Shown here piece by piece: positions 42,145-53,600 of a stretch of DNA of 64,000 nucleotides; within the stretch, counting starts at the first letter, position 1; every line of letters begins with the position of its first letter. The notes beneath the pieces were generated by a model, which saw nothing but the letters and a program-made list of their open reading frames with translations, ran no database searches and was not told the DNA's origin. The position numbers were made by a program, and so were the translations under genes. The stretch is from Gracilaria domingensis (lineage: Eukaryota > Rhodophyta > Florideophyceae > Gracilariales > Gracilariaceae), in assembly GCA_022539475.1 (NCBI GenBank), contig VCMS01000045.1, positions 1 through 64,000 on the forward strand. The letters run 5' to 3'.

Positions 42145-44229
42145 TCAGTTTAACTGAGTTCCATCCGTTCTAACGGGAACGGCGTCCTGTGCACCAGGTA
42201 CCTTCGCAGATTCCTGTGGAACAACGACAGAACTACCCGCGGCAGCGGTTGCCGCCACGGCCGGAGCCGGTGAAACATTGACCTGGGTCGAACCAGAGTG
42301 CAGTAACGCAGCCAATTCTGCAGCAGACACCCTACGGGGGTACTCAGCCTTCGCACGCAGATATGCGGTTACCGGCACTGACGCCTGTTCGGCGGGGGTC
42401 AGCGCTTCATAATTCGCCACAACCGTGGGCATTTCCCTCATCGAGAGGTTACAGTTCGGAGCTGCATGACCGTGGTTGTAACACGTGAAACAGATCAGGG
42501 GTGGTCTTCCGGAACTCCGTGCGTCTTGGAACTTCACCGTTCGCGGGTCTGCCCAACCAGGTCGCTGGTAACGACTCCCTGAATAGGGTACTTGAAGACC
42601 GCGAACGCGTGGACGGTCTGCGTAAAGCAGTGCATCTTCCGTCATTGACGAGGCTTCTGAAGTAGAAGGCAACTCCGTAGTCGGAATAGAATCTAGGTCC
42701 ACCTGTGCGAGATGTACGTTATCCACATCGTGGGCAGAAAAGTCCTGCGGTAGCAGTGAAGCTGATGACGACCCTCCTTCGAGGTGCAAGGCTTTGGTTG
42801 CAACCCGGTATCCGGTGCGGGCGCGCAAGGCGTCTCCCTCCGCCTTCGCGTACTGCAATAACTCCAGATAGGTAGTCTTCTTCCGGTCTTCCCGTCACTG
42901 GGCAACCAGAGTACGAATAGCCGGATTCAATCCGTTGATAAACAGCGTACAGCGCTGGTTTGTGGAGTAAACATTGCCACAACGGTGGAATGACTTATTC
43001 AGGCGTACCGAGTACTCGGTTTCCGACTCCTTCGGGCGTTGTTTCGTCTCCCGCAATGCGGTGATTGCTTCCTCGATAGAGGTATTTGTCGCATACGAGC
43101 GCAACAAATACTGCACTGCTTCGGGCCAGCAGATGACCCCTCCTTCAGAGGCGCGAGATGAACCTCTTACAGAGTTATACTGATCTTCAGCGACTCCACG
43201 TAGAAAATACGGTAAGGCAACATAAGCTTGCCCCTCACTCATGCCGAGGATGTCAGCTTTCGCTACAAAGCGTGAAAGAAAGTCAAGCACCAGAATGGGA
43301 TCCTCCCCAGTGAACAACTGGTTGCGAAAGGTTAATGACATGCGTTTGATGCAGTCCTTCACCTTACCCGTGCCACGGGGCGTCCGATTCAGACTTGAAT
43401 CTTCCAAACGGTAATACCGGTAAGATAATAACCTTTTGAACAAGGGATTCGTCGGCTCCAGTTCCCTCAAACCGAAATGCTTTCGCCCCCGTTTCCGGGT
43501 ACCAACAACACCATAGGTGGACGTAGAACTCCGCGAACGCGTAGAACGAGCGCGACGTTCACCGTGAATTGACGAGCTCGATGATAAGGAACCCGCCGAG
43601 TGGTTTGAAATACCAGAAGACTGTGACGAATCCGAGTCATACTCGTCGACATTCCTCTTCTTAGAGCGACTCTTCCCGGACTTCCGGTCACGTGTACCAC
43701 GAGACACTCCCGCAGAAGCGGCAGCAGGGCCGTCATCCTCACGGATGGTGGCCTCTAACGTCTCAAGACGGCCAAGGATCCGAATGAACTTCGTGTCAAC
43801 CTCCTCGGTGAAACTGGGATATCCTTGAAGAACCTCCAAGAGGGCATTAACATCCTTCCGTAAAATAGGTAGATCATCTGATACACCTCCGTTGAGGGCT
43901 GCGTCAACCTTCAAACGAAGTGTGTCGACCTCGGAAACGAGTGCTTCATGAGAACTTCTCATGACAGCAGTCTGAGCCTCAAGCACACGAACGTGAGTCT
44001 CCAACTCGTTTACGAGCGCATCCTTCCCCGCGACAGCGGGTATAAGGCCCTCCAAAGGAGCAGATGAGGGCCCAGCCACTGGGGCATCAGACGACTTGAC
44101 AGGCTGTTTCCGGTTTCCGGGTTTCTTTCCATCACCCTGTAGAAGTTCAGGAACAGACCGCAGACGCGGGGGCAAGCCAGATCCAACGGAGCGAGACTTC
44201 GTAGGGCTCGAGCGCTTGCCCGACACCAT
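42145..44229 (-). pseudogene. gag: Element 1 gag with one nonsense codon
   Basis: ATG at 44229. It is colinear with element 2 gag throughout, including the Ser tract and the CCHC knuckle CFTCYNHGHAAPNC. A CGA-to-TGA change gives a stop at 42895-42897. It ends with GTTAAAC-TGA, as in element 2. Confidence 0.9.
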
Positions 44230-44668
44230 CGTCCACGACGAGAAACAACCAGAAAACTGGGAACAGGAAAGCAACCAACAAATTAACCTCGAATGAGTGT
44301 AGCGTCCTCACACGAGTGACGATAACCGACAAATCGGACGAACCAACCGTACCAACGGGAACAGCCGTATACGGAATTAGGGCTGACTCGACCAGATTGC
44401 TGGGAACGGTAGACAACCCAAACGGGGTGACAACAACCGTACCGACGGGAATCACACACTACGGAAATAGGTAGTGCCACCGGTAGTAAACCGTGTCCAA
44501 ACAACAACCCAAAATGAGGAAAGCAGTACCAACACGACGTCTGTCGGCAAAGCCTTCCAGTAGAAACTGTGTAGTGTATCTCCACGACCAGATACGAACC
44601 GGCAAACCGGAAATTAATCAGAAAACCAACTTGCTAGATCAACGCGACTTCTAAGTCGGGAGACCAAT

Positions 44669-45484
44669 TGTTGTGCAAACCCCAGCGATGGGGAAAGACA
44701 CGCAAAGACGGTTCAGACCCTCTCTCAAGAGGCGAGCACAGCAGTAGAGCGCTCTCACAGGTACGACACGGCAATGCCGGGTCTAAGACAGGGGTCAACC
44801 CTTCCCAAGTAATGGAGGGAGCGAAGCGGCGAAGAAGAAGCGTTCAGCCGTAGAGAGCACACGACACAAGCCGGCAGTAGCGTCACGTGCATAGCACGCG
44901 GTACCCATGAGTGTGGCGATGACACGCGAGAGCGGTAATAGTTCACGCGAGTGTGTCGAGCCACGAACGGTATGCACCGGTACACCAAGTAGTGCTACCT
45001 GTATAACAGGGACAGAAATAAAAAAAACACACACAAAGTAAACACGCGAAAGCGGTAGTGGTGTTAATGATGCCGCGAGGCGGATGATGAACCCTGCACA
45101 AGGTGTCGACCCTCCGGGAGGAGGATATCGGTCACCAAGGGTGAAACATCAGAGCCGAACACTCGGTTAGTCCGTTTACTTCCCCGAGAATGGGTGCACC
45201 TCAACCTACTAAGTAGTGTAGAGTGCCAACCCACTGTCAAGCGGTGTAGCGAAAATATCTAAAACAAACATCTAAAATACCCCAACTAATGGGTGCAAAC
45301 TTCCCACACGTGTGTCACTCACCGGCTAGGCCGTGCACCTCATAACACTAATTCTAATATTAAGTATACCCAAGAATGGGCTGATCTCACCAGTTACTCA
45401 TACTGTGTGCCACCACCTCCCGGCATCGCCGTGCATGTTATGAATCGCATCAGCGAAGGAATCCCGTAATCGCGTTGCACCACA
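44669..45484 (-). repeat. 5' LTR of element 1
   Basis: Starts TGTTGTGC after the primer site (44648-44666) and ends TTGCACCACA. The left 570 bp match the element 2 LTRs closely; the right 240 bp are divergent, suggesting a recombinant LTR. The matching 3' LTR would be left of the window. Confidence 0.8.
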
Positions 45485-45576
45485 AAGTAAGCACAACTGC
45501 GTCGCGTCCTATTTCCCAAGACCCGGCTATAGATATTGTTCCCTACGTAGGTTCAGTACTCCTCGGGAGGGTAACC
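45485..45576 (+). repeat. Relic similar to an internal part of the element 4 LTR
   Basis: AAGTAAGCACAACTG, GTCGCGTCCT, GGCTATAG, CCTACGTAGGTT and GAGGGTAACC occur in the same order as at 47712-47808. It is about 70 per cent similar and oriented opposite to the LTRs on either side. Confidence 0.5.
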
Positions 45577-46429
45577 TGTGGTGCAATCCCACGAGTGGGC
45601 AAACAAGAGCCGCGTCGCGGAAAGCGCACCGACAGGGTGTTCGGAACCTGCTCTCTATAGGAGTAGATGCAGCAGTACAACCCTCTTATAGGGCCAACGC
45701 GATGCCGGGCGTAAGTCCGGGTGGCCTCGATCTGAGCGTGCAGTCAGAGGTGAAGGGGAAGAATCGGCGTAGGTATCTGGTTGTTCCGGCGAGCCACAGC
45801 GAGTGGAGATATCTAGCCTAACGGTAGAGAGTGATAAGGGATCAGCAAACGAGCTGCACTGCGGAGCACTGACTCGTGGTAAACAGGAATAAGTCCCGAG
45901 GCTAGTGGACAAAAACCTGTATGAAAGGGCAGAGAAACGAGAGCCGTATGACGGAAATAATAACAAGGAAACAACAAAAGATGCCGTAACGACGGTCTAG
46001 AACTCCTCAGTGGTAGAGGTCGGATTACTAGCCCGGAATTGTGGATGCTTGCCGGATTAGGGACGAAGACCGTTCACAAGCGGCAAGAAAGTCAGAGCCA
46101 GAACCCTCCTTGAGGTTTACTTCCCGTACAGTGGCGGCAAGTGCCGCCACTTATATACGGCACTTGAAAATATCAATTGAAATATCTAACTATCCGGCAA
46201 TGCCGGCCAATACACTACAGGTGTGCAACCGTGGCAGGCTTGCCACGGCGCACCCGCTATCGGGCCAACTTGGCACACGTGTGCAGAAATACTAACCTTC
46301 CTAGGCATACCCCAAAATGGGGCCATCACTACAGTAATCTCTCATAACCCGAGGTGTCGAAGCCGGTAACGGATCAACAAACTATGAAGAACACCTCGGT
46401 GTATCCCCGAAAGGGCGTTTTGCTCTACA
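45577..46429 (-). repeat. Solo LTR of a further gypsy family
   Basis: TGTGGTGCAATCCC to TTTTGCTCTACA, 853 bp, with the conserved palindrome as CCGGGCGTAAGTCCGG at 45705-45720. The termini match the other LTRs. No internal region is attached and no target duplication is visible (TAACC versus TTGTC). Confidence 0.7.
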
Positions 46430-46859
46430 TTGTCTGCAGATAGACGGCTACAAAAGTAAATATATTAGCAAATGTTGTTAACAATACCTAGCAGCTAGTT
46501 AACGTTCTCTATAAGAGGGCGTGGGGAGTCTCGAGACCAGCTCTCGTGCTTTTCTCTTCCCACGCTCTGCCTAACGAGAGGCGTGAGTACCTAGCTAGCA
46601 ACTAGAGGGTAGTCAAGTCAAATAAACATGTGTTTTTTGTTGAACTTTTTGTTCTATTTTGTTAAAAGGAAGTATAATTCTAATATGTTCGCTCCAACTA
46701 CAGCCGCCCGCTTCAGTGGCACACGTTGCGATAAAAGGACGGGCCGGCAGTGCGCTGCCTTTCTAGCCGTTTATATCTTTAATACGACTAGACATTGATT
46801 TGTCCTACACTTGCTTTCATTTCTCGCTTACTAACATCAGACTCTGGAACAACTGTCTT
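46430..46859. other. Non-coding flank 3' of the PiggyBac-like gene
   Basis: No gene. It contains several GTTAAC/TTAA tetramers and an imperfect hairpin (AGAGGGCGTGGGGAG, about 46515, against CTCTTCCCACGCTCT, about 46551). The 3' end of a PiggyBac-type element would be expected here, but I cannot fix one. Confidence 0.4.
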
Positions 46860-47363
46860 TTACTGGACCTCCTCCGAATGCCAGGTGTTCTGACAACCAG
46901 AACAAATATCATGTCTACAAATCTGGCACGGTTGATTTTGACGCGAGCGTCCTCTCTTCTTAAACATTTCTCCTCTAAGTTTAAGTGACACAATGTAAGA
47001 ACACAACGCGCAATACGCAGATTTTTCTTCCACAGCAACATGGCCAGAACTCGTAGAAAGTCTACGACATTTGTCATAATGTCGATTGTACTTTTCAATC
47101 ACATTCTTAACGTACAGGTGCTTCACCACTTGTTCCCCTGTTTGATTGATTCTGTTTTCACTGAAAAGTTCCAATGTCTTATAATCTTTTGCCAACAATC
47201 TTGCAAATCCAGCAAAAGTGCCGCAAAGTGAAATTGAATGTCTTATTTGTTGGTAGCTTTCGCCGCAATCTGGCTCTCCATTTTCATCAAGCAAAGACCC
47301 TTTCTGCTTCGCAATGGAGAGCCAATTTATGACAGCTGCATTGCTGATTTTCGCGCATATAAG
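46860..47363 (-). pseudogene. PiggyBac-like transposase, C-terminal part (left of element 4)
   Basis: Read from the element 4 insertion site, the frame continues with ICAKISNAAVINWLSIAKQK, resembling the helix after the third catalytic Asp in PiggyBac transposases (AAVNAW-like). It ends in a Cys/His-rich finger: CALCSYIVSLK, then CQICRHDICSGC, like the cysteine-rich DNA-binding domain of that family. The stop is at 46860-46862. Its upstream part resumes at 59667 on the other side of element 4, in frame once one ATAAG copy is discounted. Confidence 0.6.
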
Positions 47364-48351
47364 TGTGGAGCAACGGCCTTCCGCTATCGGATGCATCACG
47401 GTTCTCATAATGAGATGGTACCGATGGCCGGTGACGTGGCTAAGTTATGAAAACTCCCTTTAATTTTGGGTATTGTTGGGATGGTTTGGTTGGACCCTTA
47501 ATAGGTAGACCCTGCATGGGAAGTGCCTAGTGGGTGTGATAGTAGGCCACGTGGTGGAGCTGGCTAGTTAGATATTTGTGCCACGCCCGTTGGGGAATAC
47601 CCCGCACCCTGACAGTGGGTCGTCCACGTGTATGACCCTCGGGAGGTATGCATTGTAGATACCGTAGTAGTAATAGTATATATGCTCGGGTGATCTCACC
47701 CTGGAGCCGACGAGTAAATGGACAACTGAGTCGCGTCCTGTTCAGGATCGGGCTATAGTAGACAGCTGCCTACGTAGGTTTACCACTCCCCTCGGAGAGT
47801 AACCACGATTGGTTTCGGCACTACTACCCCTCAGGGTCACTTAGGAAGCTTGCATCTTGCCATCTCTGGAATCTTTGTTATATCTACCGTGGTATCGGTC
47901 CATTGTTGTTGTCATTGTATTTTGTTGTTCACTTTCGTGACTGTTGTTGTCACCCGTTCACCTGGTTCAGGTATTGCTTCCGCCCCAGTATTGGGTATAT
48001 TTTTGGCACGCGTTTGTGCGTCGCTCCGCTATCGCACCTGTTCCCGCCGGTTGGCACGGTCCGTAGCTCCGCTCCGGTGGGTTGCACCGTGAGCTTTCCC
48101 CCGTTGGCACGGTTCCCTTTTTCTCCATCTCTCCAGGTTCGGATCACACTCCACCTCTGGATCTACACCGTTCTTTGCATCTCACCGCTGTAGGTATATC
48201 CAGTCACCGTCTCCGGTCTTACACCCGGCTTGTCTCGCGACTCGAGCACGGACAGAGGGTTCTACCGCTGTTTCTATCCCATCCAGGGAGTAGGACTCGG
48301 ACATCCTAGTGGAGATTCCCCATCGCGCCTAGCGCAGGGTTTTGCTCTACA
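47364..48351 (+). repeat. 5' LTR of element 4
   Basis: TGTGGAGC to GCTCTACA. The conserved palindrome CCGGTCTTACACCCGG is at 48213-48228, about 120 bases before the LTR end. Confidence 0.95.
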
Positions 48352-48354
48352 TTT

Positions 48355-48373
48355 TGGTCTCCCGACCTAGAAC
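48355..48373 (+). promoter_or_regulatory. Primer-binding site of element 4
   Basis: TGGTCTCCCGACCTAGAAC, three bases after the 5' LTR. The leader 48374-48566 has no other feature. Confidence 0.65.
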
Positions 48374-48566
48374 GGTGGAGGACCATAACTGGGTTTGTTG
48401 TGTCGCTTGGAATCTGGACACTTGGAATTCCCTTTTTGGGAGATTGAAGGTCGCGGCCACGTTCACCTGGTTGTGATACGAGATCTCTCACCCCTTTTTG
48501 GCTGCAGTTTGGAAGTCTCGCACTTGTTCGCGTAATAGCCCCCGAGTTCGGTTGGCAAGCTGCAGT

Positions 48567-50678
48567 ATGCCACGCCGAGCTACGTCCTCGAAAGGAAGAT
48601 CGGTTACCTCGAATGCCCCTGCGCGGTCAGGCGGTACCCGCTCGAGAATATCGGTCCCTGGATCGGGAAGTAATCGCCACAACTCCGAGAACCGGAATGC
48701 ATCAGTTGATGGACAGGAGATTATGGAACTCCCTTCGCAGGCAGTACCACAACCTGAAGAGGAAGTTCCAGTCGTGGAGACACCCTCTGCCGCACCGCCG
48801 GAAAGACCTGACTCTCAGGAGTACAGTAACCTGGGCACTCGCCTTAGTATTGCTAACGCTGCCCACATATCCCTCATTGAGTCAGTCGAGGAACTCCGTC
48901 GACAGGTTTATAAACTCCTAGATAAGGACGTCTCAGGAGAGGTGCGTATCCTGAGGCAGGAGATGAATTCACTCATGGAGTGCTTCGGCTCCCCAAGGGC
49001 TTATGTGGAGGAAAACCGCCTCGTACGAGAGGATACTCAAGCCGCCGTGGAACGGATCCAAGCACGCTTGGACACCCTCGAGGCCACCATTCGGATGGAC
49101 GAGGAAGCAGAAGCCGCCGGGCGGAATAGTTCGGAGAACGAAAGTTCAGTTCGCCAATCCACTAGGAGAAGCCGTCGTAGGTCCATGAAGGATTCCCGTA
49201 ATTACTCGGATGTGTCTGACTCCGACTCCGGAAGTAGTTCAGACAGTTCGTCCTCGTCGTCGTCCTCCGACTCTTCGGATGATAGCCCACGTCGGCGTCC
49301 ACGTTCATCGAAGTCACGGTCCAAGGCTACTTTTACCTCTCAGGGAGCAATCCGCACCCGGGAGAAGGGGAACAAACACCCTGGCTTGAAGGAGTTGAAG
49401 CCATCTAATCCGCTGTATCGGAAGTTGCTCTCATATCGCTATTATCGACTTAAGGATACCTCCGAAGTTCGGACCTCAAGAGGAACCGGAAAGGTCCGGG
49501 ACTACATCCGAAAACTCGGCGTTACTCTGAATAAGAGAGAGTTTGCAGGAGAGGATCCTATTCTGATCCTTGACTTCCTCGCAAGGTTTGTTCAAGAAGC
49601 CGATATACTCGGAATGAGCGAGGGTCAGGCGTATGTAGCCCTCCCGTATTACCTCAAAGGTTTGGCAGAAGATCAGTTTAATTCCGTCCGCGGATCGTCA
49701 AGAGCCTCGGAAGGGGGAGTTACATGTTGGCCCGAAGCGGTACACTACCTCCTAAGGTCATATGCTACTGGTCATGCCATCCAAAAGGCGACTTCCGCCT
49801 TAAGGGATACGAAGCAACGTCCGGGAGAAACGGAAACAGCTTATTCAACGCGCCTGAATAAGGCTTTCCACCGCTGCGGTAATGTACATTCCTCTGGAGA
49901 GAGATGTTCCCTGTTCGTGGATGGGTTGGATCCCCAAATACGGGCACTTGTCGCCCGACATCGGGAGAATAATAGGAAGATGACCTACCTGGAATTAGTA
50001 CAGTATGCCCAAGCCGAAGGTGACACGCTCCGAGCTAAGCATCCCTCTAGAACGAAACCTCGTAAGGTACTCTTCGCCGAAGAATCGGATTATTCTTCTG
50101 CCCATGTTAACGGGAATGGTTCCAATCTGGATCACGATAACGTTAACCTCGTCGGTAGCAACCCCGACTCTATGGGTACTTGTGACCTCCCATCCACCTC
50201 TGTCCCGTCTTCGGAAACGGATCCCGCATTCTATGCGCAAGGACACCGGGTTCCGGCAGCGCCAATTCCCTATGGAGGTCGTGGCATGAGGTTTACTCGC
50301 CCAGGATGGAGGGATAACACCCCGCAGAGTCGTGTGGATAGAGGTCCACAGGACTATTCAACCCCAGTTATCTGTTATGAATGTTACCAACATGGGCATA
50401 TCTCAACGCAGTGTACGCTCCCTTCGCGGGAAAGGTCGAAAATCATCGCTCAGTTCGAATCTCTCTCCCCAGAGAACCAAGCTCGTGTGCCGAGAACTTC
50501 CTACGAAGGCGCAAAGCACGCAATGGCAGTTCATTTGAGTGGCGGATCTATGGCGAATCAAGCCGCTCCTGTGGTAGGCCAGAAAATGGAGGGAAGAGCT
50601 GAATCCGCGAACGGTGATCAAGTTGGTGCCCAGGACGGGAATCGGCCCCGACAGGCTGGTCCTGCTCCGAAAAACTAG
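48567..50678 (+). CDS. gag: Element 4 gag polyprotein (703 aa)
   Basis: The first ATG in the open frame is at 48567 (MPRRATSSKGRSVTS); the frame itself is open from about 48498. The N-terminal 130 residues are acidic and disordered, followed by a helical segment (SLIESVEELRRQVYKLLDKD). A Ser/Asp-rich low-complexity run comes next, and then the conserved gag region (PILILDFLARFVQEADILGM, AYVALPYYLKGLAEDQFNSV). One CCHC knuckle CYECYQHGHISTQC is near residue 620. The frame is intact and ends AAC-TAG. It should assemble the particle. Residue identity with element 2 gag is limited mostly to the middle and the knuckle. Confidence 0.93.
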   Translation: MPRRATSSKGRSVTSNAPARSGGTRSRISVPGSGSNRHNSENRNASVDGQEIMELPSQAVPQPEEEVPVVETPSAAPPERPDSQEYSNLGTRLSIANAAHISLIESVEELRRQVYKLLDKDVSGEVRILRQEMNSLMECFGSPRAYVEENRLVREDTQAAVERIQARLDTLEATIRMDEEAEAAGRNSSENESSVRQSTRRSRRRSMKDSRNYSDVSDSDSGSSSDSSSSSSSSDSSDDSPRRRPRSSKSRSKATFTSQGAIRTREKGNKHPGLKELKPSNPLYRKLLSYRYYRLKDTSEVRTSRGTGKVRDYIRKLGVTLNKREFAGEDPILILDFLARFVQEADILGMSEGQAYVALPYYLKGLAEDQFNSVRGSSRASEGGVTCWPEAVHYLLRSYATGHAIQKATSALRDTKQRPGETETAYSTRLNKAFHRCGNVHSSGERCSLFVDGLDPQIRALVARHRENNRKMTYLELVQYAQAEGDTLRAKHPSRTKPRKVLFAEESDYSSAHVNGNGSNLDHDNVNLVGSNPDSMGTCDLPSTSVPSSETDPAFYAQGHRVPAAPIPYGGRGMRFTRPGWRDNTPQSRVDRGPQDYSTPVICYECYQHGHISTQCTLPSRERSKIIAQFESLSPENQARVPRTSYEGAKHAMAVHLSGGSMANQAAPVVGQKMEGRAESANGDQVGAQDGNRPRQAGPAPKN
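50669..50675 (+). promoter_or_regulatory. Probable -1 frameshift site at the gag stop of element 4
   Basis: Heptamer G-AAA-AAC followed directly by TAG. One base back gives GAA-AAA and the open pol frame (ending in TTG GGA GTC, the start of the conserved GVS segment). Confidence 0.5.
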
Positions 50679-53600
50679 ACTTGGGAGTCTCCCCAACGGG
50701 AGGGGCGTCTTCTGAGCCGAAGCTGAAGACGCCCGAGGCGCCTCCGCTTTACTCCCCGGCTGTTAGAATCCTAACAAGGAAGATGGCTGCCACTGACGTG
50801 GATTCGAAACACTGTAGTGTTCTTCGTCGCCCGTGGGTACGGTCCCAAAATTCCCGTGCCCCCGATAGAATCCTGGTAATGGCCAAGAGGAACTACAAGG
50901 TGTATGCCGACCTTGGCCTGTCCACCCAATTCATGGTTAGGCAATTAGCTGTCCTGGATACAGGAGCTGCCCCCAACTTGATCAACAAGAAGCTAATCCC
51001 GCCCACTCTTCGGGAGACAATCCGTTTCGGCCCTGCCCTAAATCTCGCCGATGCGAACAATAATCCGTTGAGAACGGCTGGTTATATTACACTCCTTGTA
51101 CGATTAGGAAATTGTTTGGTACAACTTGATTTTGTCGTCTGTGACTCATTGGCTGCACCGATTATTTTCGGTTGTGACTTCTGCGATCGGTTCGTGGAAG
51201 CCATCCGTCCGCGGAAACGCCAAGTGGAAATGGAAGACGGGTCGATACTGCCGATTGTTCGGAAACCGTTGCGAGCCGCTACGCGGAAGCACGTACCGCT
51301 GCCGGCCGCGCAACAAGCCTCGAACGATGGCATGGGGTCGACAAAACTACACGTCACGAAGTCCGTGCAGTTGCCCCCAGAATCCCAGGTATGAGTCGAC
51401 GTCAACACCAAACAATGGGGCCTCCACACGATACAACCGTTACCGGCTTTATATGAACAGCGCCAAATCGCTCTCGCTAATGGAGTGGTCACTATCCAAC
51501 CAGATCAACCCTTCAAGGTCATGGTCGCCAACTTGGGAAAATCCACTCAGTGGCTGGTAAAGAACCAAGTGATTGGTACTGTGCTGCCACACCCGACTGC
51601 GGTCGTTCCGACGAAAATACCCATCGCCAAGGTTCTCGGAGTGTCTGACCCTAAGGAGGGGGAAGAGAGCGCCGAACCGCAAGTTGTTGAAGCCGTGAAT
51701 ACGGAAGAAGCCCAAGAAGACTCGGGTTCAGACAATCCGAGACCTCTAGAGGTTAGTCCTGTGCCACCTGGCAGTGATTTGAAGGATCCTGTTGAGGAAT
51801 TGATGAAGCTTGATTTGGAGCATGTACCGGAATCCCATCGGGAGAAGCTTCGCGAGATGCTGCGGGAATTCACTCCCATGTGGGACGGAACTCTAGGAAC
51901 GATTGGAATAACTGAGCATTGCATTGACTTACTTCCGAACACTCGGCCGATTGCACAACACCCCTATCGGGCCGGACCGAAGGCTCGGGAGGAAGAGAAG
52001 TCTCAAGTTGAGAAGATGTTGCGGGCTGGCGTTATTGAGGCCGCTCAATCCCCTTGGGCGTCACCAGTAGTGCTAGTTCCGAAACCGGATGGATCTTGGA
52101 GATTTTGTATCGATTACCGAAAGTTGAATGCGGTGACAGTGAAAGATGTATATCCGATACCGCGGATGGACGAATATATCGATTCTCTTGGGAGCGCGAA
52201 CGTGTTCACCACCCTTGACGCTAACTGGGGATACTGGCAGGTTCCCATTAGGGAGAAAGACCGGAATAAGACGGCGTTCGTATGCCATCAAGGCCTATAC
52301 CGTTTCCGGAGAATGCCCTTTGGGTTAACTAATGCACCCGCTACATTCCAGCGTGCGGTCGATATCCTACTGGCGCGATTTAAGTGGACCACATGTTTGG
52401 TGTATCTGGACGATATCGTCGTTTTTTCCAACAATCTGGATGATCATCTGACCCATGTGCGGGACGTTATGAGAGTACTGCGTGACGCAGGGATAACATT
52501 GAAACTCAAGAAGTGCGAGTTCTTCACCGAATCGGTCAAGTATCTGGGTCACATAATCCGTCCCGGAAAGCTTTCAGTCGATGAAGTGCGGGTCAAATCC
52601 TTGAAGGAGGCGAAACACCCGAGAACTCAAACAGAGCTGCGATCCTTCTTAGGACTGTGTAACGTATACCGACGTTTCGTTCCGAACTTCGCGGACATTG
52701 CTTCACCGTTGAACAAGCTCCTTACGAAAGGAAAACCTGTTGAATTGCACCCCTTTGGAGGCGAAGAGGCCTCCGCGTTCGCGGCATTGGTTGAAGCCGT
52801 GACGTCTCCGCCAATTCTGGCTCTCCCCAAACCTGGGTTACCCTATGAGGTCGACACTGACGCTAGCGCAAACCAGGTTGGGTGCGCTTTGTTTCAAACC
52901 GACGAGACCGGGGAACGACACCCTATTGGGTACTGGTCGAGATCGCTAAACGTCCATGAGCGGAATTACTCAGTTTCCGAGAAGGAATGTCTTGCCGTAG
53001 TCTGGGCATTGTCGACACTCAGACCATATTTGATGGGGACCCACTTTCGTGTACACACCGACCACAAATGCCTTCGCTGGCTGATGGAAATCACCGAACC
53101 ATCGGGACGCCTGATGCGGTGGAGACTCCGACTGTCGGAATTCGACTTCGAATTAGTGTACAAGAAAGGCTCCCTTAACCTCCAGGCGGACGCCCTATCC
53201 CGTTTGGGCACATCAGCTGAAGCCGAGCCTACAGAGGACGCCGACATCCCATGCTTTATGGTTGGCGACCTCGAGGGGAGTATGGAAATTGTGACGGATG
53301 ACGTTTGTGACGATATACTTGTCACACGATCCACTGAACCGGGTACCGGGTCATTTATACCCATCACGCCCGAGGAGATGGTACGGGAACAGCAGATGGA
53401 TCCCTTCTGTACACAGGTACGAGCCCGTCTGAACGGTGGATACCACGTGCCCTTTCAGGTGAATAATCAAGGCTACTTAATAAGAAAGGTGTCACCGAAC
53501 CCACAAATAGTGGTGCCGCACTCCTTACAGAGTCGGGTTCTTCACCTCTCTCACTATGTGAAGTTGGGAGCCCATCCGGGAGGAAGAAAGTTGTATCTCA

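Noticed and set aside
44669-46429. CRISPR-like or tandem-repeat array
   Set aside because: Repeats are LTR pieces with no regular spacer; nothing in the window has CRISPR structure.
46515-46565. tRNA or structured RNA gene
   Set aside because: The imperfect hairpin lacks tRNA arms, A/B boxes and a CCA-end-like acceptor; insufficient to call an RNA gene.
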